From Raffaelea ambrosiae (lineage: Eukaryota > Ascomycota > Sordariomycetes > Ophiostomatales > Ophiostomataceae): 64,000 bases of DNA. The notes beneath the pieces are model-generated. The model saw only the letters and a list, made by a program, of their open reading frames with translations, made no database searches and was not told the origin of the DNA. The translations under genes and the position numbers were made by a program. The DNA is taken from contig PCDI01000013.1 of assembly GCA_002778195.1 (NCBI GenBank), forward strand, positions 391,021 to 455,020, in the 5' to 3' direction. Shown one piece after another: positions 11,167 through 20,154 of the stretch; positions within the stretch are counted from its first letter, which is position 1, and every line of letters starts with the position of its first letter.

Positions 11167-13509
11167 TTACATGACTGTTTCCGCGACGCGGCGCGCCCGC
11201 TTTGGTGCTGGGCCGGCCGGTACAGCCGCATTCGTATCCCGCTTGAGGGCCAAGGGCGAGTGAGGTGCCACTGCCTTCTCGTGAACCTCCTCCTGGGCCT
11301 CCTCGACCTCCTGGGCCTCCTCGACCTCCTCCTGCACCTTGTGCAAGCGGCCTGCTCTCTCCCAGTTGATGTCCGCCACGCCAAAATCCACGCGCATCAC
11401 CCGCGCCACCTCGGCGTTCCACACCATGTTGGCTTCCCGTGCGTCTTCGTCCAAAAGGCCCGCAGCAGCCAACTGCCGGCTCGTGCGCTCCGCCTCCGCC
11501 TCCAGGTTGACGCCTGCCGCCACCGCGTCCGCCAGCTTGGGCCCATCGAGCAGGTGTGGCCCCGCGTGCGCCAGCAGCATCATGTGCGTCACTTGCGCGC
11601 ACGAGCGCAGCGGGATCGCGCGCTGCAGCTCCACCACGCCCAGAAACACCGGCATCAATTCGCCAGAAAACATGCGCAGCACACGGTACACCGCCGCCTC
11701 GCGCTCCAGCACGCCTGCGTGCACCGCCTGCACACCCTTGCCGACAAACGTGTAGCCCCAGCCCGTGACCGCCAGCTTGAACAGCACGCCGTGCCGCCCA
11801 AAGAGCCCGTATACATCCAGACACTCGCAGTCCTTGTCCATGTTGGTCGCCAGCTGCGTCACGATGCGCGCCCGCACGTCGGCTGCCGTGAGCCGGTGCT
11901 TGGTTGCGTGCTGGCCGTCTCCAGACGCGGCCCGGTGGAGCGCCACGTTTGGGCACCGCTCGTCGAGCGGCAGCCCACGGCAGAGTCCGCGCAGGCAGGC
12001 CTGCGTGCAATAAGGCCGCGTCGGCGGCTCGACCACGTAGGGCCCAATGGTCTGTGTCTGCTGCTGTCCCTGTCCTGACAGGGACGGCGGACTTGTGTTG
12101 CTGTCGCGGGTCCGTTTTCGGGCACTCTGCTGACCACTCGGTCGCCCCCCTCTCTCCGTCGCCCCAGGCTGCTCTCCACCACGACCACCGCCGCTGCTGT
12201 GGTCGTTGTCGTCGTCCCCATCGCGAGAATGGTCCGGCAGCAGCGTCTGTGGACTGTCGGACAACTTCTTCTGAGACCCGGGCCATCGCTTGACGTCCTC
12301 TTTCCGGTCGGTGATCCACTGAAACGACCGCTGCGGGGACCGAAGTGCGCATAGGCCGAGTGTCGCCATGTACGCCATGGCCGTCTCCTCCGGCTGCCGC
12401 GCGCCAACGACAGCAGGATCCTGGCCGCCCGGGCTGACGTTCCAGAAGTAGTAGAGCGTATTTGGGTCGTCTTCCAACACCCGAAGGAATATGAGGCCAT
12501 CGCCCGACGCGACGTAGCCGAACTCGAGGCCCGTCGTGATCATGTAGTGGAACGCCTGGCACAAAATCCGCGCGATAAACGTGCTGCCTTGCGGCCATGT
12601 TCCAGGCGTCGCGGTGTCCGTATCGCCGTCGATTGTTTTGATCGCCCGTAGAAAGAAGTCGTCGCCTGGCGGCAGCGACATGACCTTGGCCAGCATGGAA
12701 GACTTGAGCTTGTGAGCCGCCTTGTATTCTCCGACGAGGGTCGTTGACACGCGACCGTCGTGGTGCGTAGCAAAGAGCCAGCGGTCTGGGACGCCCACGG
12801 TCTTGACGGGGGAGCGTCGTTTCGCAGGGCGTTTGCCGTCGTTGTCGTCGGCGGATGCGGGGTCGTCAGCCTGGCCGCTGGGTGGAATCATCTGCTCCTC
12901 GGCCGCAGCACCCTCGACTTCGAGCCCATAGGAATTGTTGCGGAAGCAGATGTGGCGGAAGGTAGGATCCTTGGTGCGCTCGAGGTATCGATTGATAACG
13001 GTGGCGGCCGGCTTCTCGATCGAGGCGCGGATAAACGGACGCAGGTCGAGCTCGTCGCTCGGCACCGGGGTGAGGTCACGGCCAGTCTCCTCAAGATAGG
13101 AGCGTGACCTGAACAGGCCGTCGTTGCCAAACACGGCGTCGAAGGCGGCAAATGTCGCGCGGTGTGTCGTCGTAAACTCGGTCCATGGCTTGAGGTGCTG
13201 CGGGTAGTATTTGTTGTCAACGGACGTCGCGCCCAGCGCAGACTGCTTCGCGGGATCGCTGTCGATGGTGAGGGTATTATACAAGTGCTGCTCGACGCCG
13301 AGGATATATTCGCGAAAATTGGTTTGTCTGACTGTCTCTCGGATGCTATTTAGAGCTGTGGCTGCTTCTGCTGCTTCTGCCGCCGCTGCGGCTGCTTCTG
13401 CTGCGGCTGCGGCTGCTTCTGCTTGTGCCTTCTCCGCATTTGCTGCTAGCTCCGAGTTGGCACGCACAAGCTCTTGGATCTGCCGCAGCAGCTCTTCGTT
13501 GGATGGCAT
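11167..13509 (-). CDS. PD-(D/E)XK-like domain fused to degenerate protein-kinase-like domain
   Basis: A single exon encodes 780 residues. Residues 5-55 form an Ala/Glu coiled coil. Residues 66-150 (REYILGVEQHLYNTLTIDSD, then YYPQHLKPWTEF) and 241-360 (PDRWLF, VGEYK at 259-263, FHYMITTGLEFGYVASGDG) match a large uncharacterised family expanded in filamentous fungi. The PD...EYK pattern resembles a PD-(D/E)XK nuclease core. A Ser/Asp/Gly-rich linker follows, then a Cys motif (YCTQACLRGLC, 500-510). The C-terminal lobe is kinase-like: FVGKG (Lys591), LEREAAVYRVL (Glu602 or Glu604), DEDAREANMVWN in place of the HRD loop, and VDFG (707-710). The catalytic-loop His is replaced, so activity is doubtful. 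The tail repeats EEVEEAQE and ends basic. Related architectures occur in Crinkler-type and transposon-associated proteins. The biological role is unknown. Confidence 0.7.
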   Translation of the reverse strand: MPSNEELLRQIQELVRANSELAANAEKAQAEAAAAAAEAAAAAAEAAEAATALNSIRETVRQTNFREYILGVEQHLYNTLTIDSDPAKQSALGATSVDNKYYPQHLKPWTEFTTTHRATFAAFDAVFGNDGLFRSRSYLEETGRDLTPVPSDELDLRPFIRASIEKPAATVINRYLERTKDPTFRHICFRNNSYGLEVEGAAAEEQMIPPSGQADDPASADDNDGKRPAKRRSPVKTVGVPDRWLFATHHDGRVSTTLVGEYKAAHKLKSSMLAKVMSLPPGDDFFLRAIKTIDGDTDTATPGTWPQGSTFIARILCQAFHYMITTGLEFGYVASGDGLIFLRVLEDDPNTLYYFWNVSPGGQDPAVVGARQPEETAMAYMATLGLCALRSPQRSFQWITDRKEDVKRWPGSQKKLSDSPQTLLPDHSRDGDDDNDHSSGGGRGGEQPGATERGGRPSGQQSARKRTRDSNTSPPSLSGQGQQQTQTIGPYVVEPPTRPYCTQACLRGLCRGLPLDERCPNVALHRAASGDGQHATKHRLTAADVRARIVTQLATNMDKDCECLDVYGLFGRHGVLFKLAVTGWGYTFVGKGVQAVHAGVLEREAAVYRVLRMFSGELMPVFLGVVELQRAIPLRSCAQVTHMMLLAHAGPHLLDGPKLADAVAAGVNLEAEAERTSRQLAAAGLLDEDAREANMVWNAEVARVMRVDFGVADINWERAGRLHKVQEEVEEAQEVEEAQEEVHEKAVAPHSPLALKRDTNAAVPAGPAPKRARRVAETVM

Positions 13510-13918
13510 GGTGGGATGAGCAACCTGTTGGAAGAACGACGCGCGGATGATTGTGGGATGGCTTCTGTTATGCCTGCCACGCTAGTCGTGCCAAGGCCCC
13601 ACCTTTTCTTTAGAGAAGGGGCATACAAACTTTAACCCAAAAAAAGGTGGGGTCTTGGCACGCGTACTGCTGCTACAGCCGCTGACACACCCGTGCCATC
13701 CCCATTTGCGGGGTGCAGCGTTAGCTTTTTATTAGTCATCATAGCAACGAACAACTGCGCGCCTACAACATCTCAGTGGCCTTTTTCATTCGCTTGTCCC
13801 ACGCTCAGTTTCCTGTACATTCATGCGTATCCTAAGCCTTTTTGTTTCTTATCCTTGTTTTTGAGACCCCTTATTTTTGCAACCCTGAACCCCCCCCCAT
13901 GCATGCACCATGGACCTT
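13510..13918. other. Intergenic region with a strong inverted repeat
   Basis: This is the promoter of the restriction-fold/kinase-like gene and the 3' flank of Ku70. Apart from the inverted repeat at 13587-13662 nothing is recognisable. Confidence 0.6.
13587..13662. repeat. Inverted repeat, 21-bp stem with 34-nt loop
   Basis: The left arm CGTGCCAAGGCCCCACC plus TTTT (13587-13607) is the reverse complement of 13642-13662 except for one G-T pair. It lies 78 bp upstream of the minus-strand ATG at 13509, so it would fall in the promoter or 5' leader. It could be an RNA hairpin, a protein-binding palindrome or a remnant of a small inverted-repeat element. Confidence 0.8.
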
Positions 13919-16292
13919 TTACAGATTCTCCTCCACCCACACCTCCAGCCGCTCGACCAGATCGGCCTTCTTGCCCATCACTGACAAGCCCTTGCTGGTC
14001 AAGATGTCTTTCAGCACGACCACCGACAGCCTCGAGAGTTTGTCGTCGTCCACGGCTTGTTTCAGGTCCTTGTTCGACAAAACCCCTTTGGCTGCACCGC
14101 CGGCGGCCCCGGACGCGGAGGGTTTGGGCCGCTTCGACAGCGGCTTGCCATGGCTGTCGTCCGCCTCCCGCTTGATGGCTCTCTTTGTCTGCAGCTTCAG
14201 GGCCTCCGCCTGGATCGCCTCCTTCAGCTCCACGAGACTGCCGCCGACGCGCTTGTCAATGGCCTTGTACTTGGGCAGCGTCAGGTCCTCGCCCGACTGC
14301 GGCACCTCTTCGTCCAGCGCGAGGACCTGCAGAATCTTGTAGTGCCACTGCAGGGCCGGGTTCGGGTACTTGGCCGGGTTGTAGGCCGTCTTGGGCAGAA
14401 ACAGGTTCTCTACAATCTGCTTCATCATCTCGGACGTCTCGTCGGCGATGGGCAGCGGCGGACGGCTGTCGTCGAACTTGCGAATGTCCTCGGCAAAGGG
14501 CAGCGGGTAGAGCCAGAGGCCGGCCGGCAGGTTGCTGGGGTTGGCGCCGCCGTCCTTGTCCGGGGAAGAGTCCGGGTCGCCGTCGGGGCCGCCGGGGCCG
14601 TCGGAGGGGATGATGGCCACGAGGACCGGGTTGGCATTGGACCGGGCCACGAACCAGGCAATGGCCACCTTGTCCGACCGTCGGAGCTTCTGCCACAGCG
14701 CCGAGAACACCCGCGTCGAGCCCACGTAGTCCTCCTCGCTCGGGTAGATGAACGTCGACCGCTTCACCGAGGCCCAGGGCGGGATCATGAGCCGCGGCTT
14801 GAAGCCGATGATGCGCAGGCCCTTGCCCTTCCAGTCGGGCGGGAACTCCCACGTCTTGAGCGCCTTCAGCTCGTCGGGGGAGAAGTACACAAACTCGCCG
14901 CCAAACTTGTACGCCTTCTTGATCTCGCCCGCCTCCACCGTGCGCGTGCTGTCGGCATCCACCTTGACCGTCTCGCTCGTGGCCAGCTGCGGTGCCCGCC
15001 CGCCCGTCTCATCCACCCAGACAAAGCATGTCCGCGCCGGCTTCTGCCGATTCAGCAGAATGTAGCCCTTGACCGAGATGTCCAGACCCGGTGCAATCTC
15101 AAATGTCAGGTTCGAAAAGTACGACCGTTTGGGCGTCTGTTTCGAGCTGATATTGGAGATCAGCGACGACAGCAGCGTCAGGCCGTCGCCCGTCTTTGCC
15201 GACACCACTCGGTCGGACGTGCCCTCTTCGGCCTCTGGGTCGCGATAGATGATGTCCTACAAAGTCAGGATTGAGTTCATACCTTGTTCGCGTTCACGCA
15301 CAATGCGTGGAAGGAAAGAAGGAAAAAAAGAAGAAAAAAAGAAGAAAAAAGAAAGAAAAAAGAAAAAAGAAAAAGAAAAAAGGGGGGAGACGGAAAAGAG
15401 TAAGAAAAGAGAAAGAACGAGAAAAAAAAAAAAAAAACTAACATCGTAGAATTTGGTGAGGTCAAACTTCTTGTTTTCCCTACTGATGGGGAAGAGCTCA
15501 ATCATGACACCCAGATCGTACAAGTCCTTGGCACGGACTGCTGCCGCCGAGCGGGCAGCTTTGTCGTCCGGATGGGGATTGTCGTTGTTGGTGATGACGA
15601 AGAGACGCCGTGATCCGAAGTTGCCCGCGTTGGTGGTGAAGATTTGGTTGGCGCAGAACAGCACGTTGGCCATGGCCACGGGCTTCGACGATGGCGTGAG
15701 CACCTCGTCGGGGTCCTCGTCTTCCTCGACCAGGTTCTTGAGCGCCCGGACGTCCTCGGCGGCCGGCACGTCCAGGTCCATAAACAGGTAGCAGTGCGGG
15801 TACCCAGAGCCGGGCCGCACCGTGGCCAGATCGGTGCCATCGCCGTCCTCGCCACCCGTGCTGCGGAACTTGGACTTTTCCGTGCCAAAGAACAGGATGC
15901 CCATCAGGTCCTTCGGCTGGGAGATGATGCGCTGCTGCATGATCTTGTATGCGCAGCGCAAGGCTGCCGACACAGGGCTGTCATTGTCCGCTTTCTTGAA
16001 CTTGCTGGGCGGTGGCCGCTCCAGCATAGAGCTGCTCACGTCAATGGCAAAGATGACGGCATCTTTCTGCGTCTTGTAGTTCTGTCCCGGCCCAAAGAGC
16101 AAAAAAAAAAAAAAAAAAGAGTAGAATTAGTATTCTTGCCACAACACGGACCGACTATGTGGTAATGAAGCCGAAGATCGGAGTGGGTTTGGATTCCACA
16201 CCAAAACACACAAAAACACGTACGCTCTCATCATACTCCTCGTCGACCTCGTCGTCCTCCTCGCGCTTGATGTAGTCGTTCCTGCTCGCCAT
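13919..16292 (-). CDS. ku70: Ku70, DNA-end-binding subunit of non-homologous end joining
   Basis: Three exons (16292-16224, 16081-15443, 15256-13919) give 681 residues. Introns have GTACGT and GTTAGT donors and CAG and TAG acceptors, all phase 0. The protein starts MASRNDYIKREEDDEVDEE, an acidic tail. The von Willebrand-like alpha/beta domain follows (KDAVIFAIDVSSSML, LMGILFFGTE, RRLFVITNNDNPH). Next comes the beta-barrel core (AYKFGGEFVYFSPDE, GLRIIGFKPR, STFIYPSEEDYVGS), the helical C-terminal arm (ALQWHYKILQVLALDEE) and a SAP DNA-binding motif at the end (LSVVVLKDILTSKGLSVMGK). Ku70 pairs with Ku80 to bind double-strand breaks in the nucleus and also acts at telomeres. Neurospora mus-51 is the same gene family. 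It is divergently transcribed from ferrochelatase. Intron 2 is almost pure pyrimidine on the coding strand. The identification is firm. Confidence 0.95.
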
Positions 16293-17072
16293 GAGGACAA
16301 CAGACTCTCTGTGTTGTCGGATGAAACTGGATCATGGAAAAGTGGGAGGGCTCAGTGAGCGTGCAAGCTGGGGCGCAGAGTGAGCCAGTCCAGGCCGTGG
16401 TAGAGGACAGGAATTGTGGGGCCCGAGCAGGCAGCAAACACGCCCAGACCGTGGCAGAGCGCTTTCAGATCCCGCGCCACGAGCGGGTCCCCTGCACGCG
16501 AAGTCACGTGCTATGGATGCCCATTGGTTTCCATGTGATTGGCCAATGTTGCGCTCTGGACAGCTCTGGGCTTTGCTCTAATAGTAGAAGCCCGGATGCG
16601 GTTTTGGCTCGTGTCTCCGAAACGTCTCCGCTGAAGGGTGGCGATTTCGTCACTAAATCCAGCCCCGGAGACCAGAGGGAGAAAAAAAAAATGTCAGCGT
16701 CAGAAAAGTAGCCAACGAGCGAAGCTGCAAATCGAATCCAGAATGGTGAGTCAACGACGATAGAATATACGCCTCTCTTTCCTGGCTCCCTCCCTGGTGC
16801 ATCCGCCTGCCCTTTTTTTTTTCTTACCTCGCTTAGTTTGTAGTTAGTTTCTAACGCTCTTCAAACAAAACGCAGAACCCCGGCCCCTTTGCGCTCAAAC
16901 GAGGCTGAGAGCGTCTGTTCTCGAAGTTTGCGCTTGCGCGATTGAAACCACACATCGCCAGCGCGCGCCCTCTGTAGTACAAGTACGTCTCGCCGCCCGA
17001 CTTCCGCGCCTTTCCATCCCACCCTGCGATACCCCATCCCACACACAGCCGACCAAAAACACACACCACAGC
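16293..17072. promoter_or_regulatory. Divergent Ku70/ferrochelatase promoter region
   Basis: This 780-bp region separates the Ku70 start (minus) from the ferrochelatase start (plus). It contains GTCACGTG at 16503-16510, ATTGG at 16523-16527 and the palindrome ATTGGCCAAT at 16538-16547. A possible 5'-leader intron for ferrochelatase runs from a GTGAGT near 16745 to a CTAAC-containing GCAG near 16875; this is uncertain. CCAAT-binding (HAP) complexes are known to control haem-pathway genes in fungi, which fits the neighbour. Confidence 0.5.
16538..16547. promoter_or_regulatory. Palindromic double CCAAT box
   Basis: The sequence ATTGGCCAAT carries a CCAAT box on each strand. It is 246 bp upstream of Ku70 and 526 bp upstream of ferrochelatase, with another ATTGG 11 bp away. 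Confidence 0.45.
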
Positions 17073-18668
17073 ATGGCTTGGCGACAGCCAATCCGCAGCC
17101 TGCCGCTCGGCTCGCGCGCCGTCAAGTCCGTCCCATCCGCCGCGGCATCAGCGGCGACGACACGCACCATACTACGGCCGGCACACAGGGCGCTGGCCAC
17201 GGCGGCGCAGGCGCCTCCGGTGACGCAGAATGCGCACGGCTCCAAGGGCCCGACAGCCATGGTCTTCCTCAACATGGGCGGTCCGTCGACGGTGGACGAG
17301 GTCGGCGACTTTCTCAGCCGGCTCTTTGTACGTCTTTTTTTTGTTTCCTCGCTCTGTTTTGTTTCCTCGCTCTGTTTTGTTTCCTCGCTCCGCTCGCTTT
17401 GTTTCCTCGCTCTGTTTTGTTTCCTCGCTCCGCTCGCTTTGTTTCCTCGCTTTGTTTCCTCGCTTTGTTTCCTCGCTTTGTTTCCTCGCTTTGTTTCCTC
17501 GCTTTGTTTCCTCGCTCCGCTCGCTGTGTTTCCTCGCTTGCTCGTTCTGACTCTCCAGGCCGACGCCGACTTGATCCCCCTCGGACGCCTGCAGAACTAC
17601 CTCGGCCCCCTCATCTCCAAGCGCCGCACCCCCAAGATCCAGAAACAGTACCAGGCCATCGGCGGCGGCTCCCCCATCCGCAAGTGGTCCGAACACCAGA
17701 ACGCCGAAATGTGCAAGATCCTCGACCAGCTCTCCCCCGAGACCGCCCCGCACAAGCCCTACGTCGCCTTCCGCTATGCCAACCCCCTGACCGAGCACAT
17801 GTACCAGCAGCTGCTGGAGGACGGCTTCGGCAATGGCCGCGGCGGCCGCGCCGTCGCCTTCACCCAATACCCCCAGTACTCCTGCTCCACCACCGGCAGC
17901 AGCATCAACGAGCTCTGGAAGTGGCGCCAGCGGCTCGAGGGCAAGCGCGGGCTCGCCCACCAAACCCACCACCACCAGCAGCAGCATGGGCACGCCTCGG
18001 TCGAAGAGGCCGCCGCCGCGCTGGCCAACCCGGCGGCCGCCCACGACGGCTCCATCGCGTGGAGCGTCATCGACCGCTGGCCGGTGCACCCGGGCCTGGT
18101 GAACGCCTTTGCCGAGAACATCGAGGCCAAGCTGCAGGAGTACCCGCCCGAGCGCCGCGACAAGGTGGTGCTGCTGTTTTCGGCCCACAGCCTGCCCATG
18201 ACCGTGGTCAACCGCGGCGACCCGTACCCGGCCGAGGTCGCCGCGACGGTCTACGCCGTCAACCAGCGGCTGGGCTTTGTCAACCCGTACCGCCTGTGCT
18301 GGCAGTCGCAGGTCGGCCCGCAGCCGTGGCTGGGCCCCCAGACCCAGGCCAGCGTCGAGGAGTACATTGCCAAGGGCCAGACGGACCTGGTGCTGATCCC
18401 GATCGCCTTTACGTCGGACCACATCGAGACCCTCTTTGAGCTGGACGAGGAGGTCATTGGCGAGTGCGGCCACACGGACACGGTCAAGCGCGTCGAGAGC
18501 CTGAACGGCAGCACCACGTTCATCCGGGCGCTCGCGGACATTGCGCACGCGCACCTGCAGAGCGGGATTGCGTGCTCGCCGCAGATGTCGCTGCGGTGCC
18601 CCGGCTGCAAGAGCGGGCGGTGTCTGGAGTCGAAAAAGTTCTTTGCCGCGCAGGAAGCCAAGGTATAA
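17073..18668 (+). CDS. hem15: Ferrochelatase, mitochondrial
   Basis: Exons 17073-17327 and 17559-18668 encode 454 residues. The enzyme inserts Fe2+ into protoporphyrin IX at the matrix face of the inner mitochondrial membrane, the last haem step. An Arg/Ala/Ser-rich presequence ends near residue 58. Then come AMVFLNMGGPSTVDEV, FTQYPQYSCSTTG, FSAHSLPM with catalytic His295, and AFTSDHIETLFELD with Glu375. The C-terminus has C432-x2-C435-x4-C440. With the Cys of QYSCSTTG this gives the four [2Fe-2S] ligands known from human ferrochelatase, so a cluster is likely, unlike the budding-yeast enzyme. A His/Gln/Ala-rich insertion of about 45 residues follows KRGLAHQTHHH. The intron (231 nt, GTACGT...CTCCAG) is a tandem repeat, in frame and stop-free, so retention would add 77 residues. 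Skipping it joins SRLF to ADADLIPLG as the family expects. Confidence 0.95.
   Translation: MAWRQPIRSLPLGSRAVKSVPSAAASAATTRTILRPAHRALATAAQAPPVTQNAHGSKGPTAMVFLNMGGPSTVDEVGDFLSRLFVRLFFVSSLCFVSSLCFVSSLRSLCFLALFCFLAPLALFPRFVSSLCFLALFPRFVSSLCFLAPLAVFPRLLVLTLQADADLIPLGRLQNYLGPLISKRRTPKIQKQYQAIGGGSPIRKWSEHQNAEMCKILDQLSPETAPHKPYVAFRYANPLTEHMYQQLLEDGFGNGRGGRAVAFTQYPQYSCSTTGSSINELWKWRQRLEGKRGLAHQTHHHQQQHGHASVEEAAAALANPAAAHDGSIAWSVIDRWPVHPGLVNAFAENIEAKLQEYPPERRDKVVLLFSAHSLPMTVVNRGDPYPAEVAATVYAVNQRLGFVNPYRLCWQSQVGPQPWLGPQTQASVEEYIAKGQTDLVLIPIAFTSDHIETLFELDEEVIGECGHTDTVKRVESLNGSTTFIRALADIAHAHLQSGIACSPQMSLRCPGCKSGRCLESKKFFAAQEAKV
17336..17545 (+). repeat. Minisatellite filling the ferrochelatase intron (TTTCCTCGCTCCGCTCG family)
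   Basis: Units such as TTTGTTTCCTCGCTCCGCTC and TTTGTTTCCTCGC alternate through nearly the whole intron. The core CCTCGCTCCGCTCG recurs in three other genes of the window. Confidence 0.9.
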
Positions 18669-19355
18669 GGAAGGGGAGAAGGTGCAGGTGCAGGTGCAGG
18701 TGCAGGTGCAGGTGCAGTTGTATCAAGGAGCATTTCTAATGAGCTAAAGAAAAGTGTTTTCTGTTTGGCGGAGAGTGTGTTTCACGGGGAACGATCGTGT
18801 TCTTTTTTTACTGCATGCGTTTCTTTGGCCTGCAGTTCGTGCTTTGGCGTCATGCTGTTTTATTCTTGGGCATGTTTCTCCTCTCTGGGGAAGTTTTTTT
18901 TTTTTTTCTTTTTTTCTTTCTCCTCTCTCTTTTACCTGTCTCTGGGAGTAGATGGCATCATTTGTATTTTATAACAGTAGAAAGGGCAGCGTTGGGGGAA
19001 TGGCAGTCTAGGAGACTCTCCCTGGTCACCAGATAGTTGCAAGACACAAAGGTGTCTTTGAAGAATCAATTCAGGAGCATTAGAATCAGGCCTGAAACAG
19101 GCGTGTGAAGGATTCATCGGAAGACTTGCGACTGCAGCATGGCAAAAACACACATTCGACGTAAATTAAGTTTTGCTGTGAGGCTGACCTGCCTCCCATA
19201 ATGGTATCATCAAATTTACCCAAGTCCCTTTCCACAATTATGTTTCTTTGAGAGTCCTCTCGAGGTGCTCCCGGGGTCCGGGTGGCCCTTCATTCAACCT
19301 TTCCTGTGGAAATCATAGCACGCGAAAAGCGCTTGTCTTCTCTTTCTTCGCCCCT
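18669..19355. other. Convergent intergenic region, no gene seen
   Basis: The stretch contains six copies of GGTGCA at 18681-18717 directly after the ferrochelatase stop, a long T-rich tract at 18896-18930, and nothing else recognisable. Confidence 0.6.
18681..18717. repeat. Hexanucleotide repeat (GGTGCA)6
   Basis: Six perfect hexamer units begin 13 bp after the ferrochelatase stop codon, probably in its 3' UTR. Confidence 0.9.
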
Positions 19356-20154
19356 CTATTTCGTCGGCATCTGCATGCCCGGCTGGGACTGGTAGCCCTG
19401 GGAAATGGGTGCCGCCGTCCGGGCAACAACTTCCTTTTCTTGCTGGATCAGCGCGCAGCACGGGCACCAGTAGGTCGCGCAGCAGTCATCCATGCCGCCG
19501 CCCTTGATGCCGAAACGCTCGCGGATCTCGGCACGCTTGACCATGACGTAACTAGAGATGGGAGTTAGAACATCCGAGCAACAAAAGGGTACACTCATGA
19601 GGCAACAACAACAACAACAACAAAAAAGAGTGGCCAATACATACACCCATCCACAGCCGGTCACCCAAGAAACTGCACACATAATCATGCAGTCCGAATT
19701 GCAGCTGTCGGCCGTGGCCATGGTCGGATCCCGCATGCGGTCCGCGGTTTGGCCGAGGACTGGCAATTGTTAGCTGAGAACATGATGACCCAAAGCTCAT
19801 GCAAACTAATCTCTCTCTCTCTCTCTCTCTCTCATACTTACGAAGACATGGTATGAATGTCGCCAAAAGACACGTATCGCACGGCTGGCAGTTCATCAGG
19901 CTGCTCTTCCACTCGGTGCTGTTGGGGTCCGCAACGGCGACCTGCATTGGCTGCTGGGGCTGGTAGGCCTGGACGGGAGCGCTGCCTGGCGCGGCGACGG
20001 GGGCGGGCTGCTGGACCATCTGGCCCGGCACGAGCGCCCGGTCTGCAGCATACTGGCCGACCGGCTGAGGCGGCTGCTGTGGCGGCTGCACGGCGACGTA
20101 CTGCGGCTGGGCAGCCGCATTCTCGTACTGCGGCGGTGCTGTCTTGGAGTCCAT
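19356..20154 (-). CDS. PLAC8-family cysteine-rich protein
   Basis: Exons 20154-19842, 19759-19645 and 19551-19356 give 207 residues. Donors are GTAAGT and GTATGT, and the branch point GCTAAC precedes the first acceptor. The first 75 residues are Pro/Gln/Ala-rich (PPQYE, QPPQQPPQPVGQY). The PLAC8 domain follows: NCQPCDTCLLATFIPCL, LLGQTADRMRDP, SCNSDCMIMCAV, TGCGW, VMVKRAEIRERFGIKG and DDCCATYWCPCCALIQQEKE, all typical of the family. PLAC8/Cys-rich proteins are small, membrane-associated and linked to metal resistance or cell-size control in plants, with little known in fungi. The C-terminus ends with a short Gln/Gly tail. The exon joins restore the family sequence exactly, so the model is solid. 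The function in this organism is open. Confidence 0.88.
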
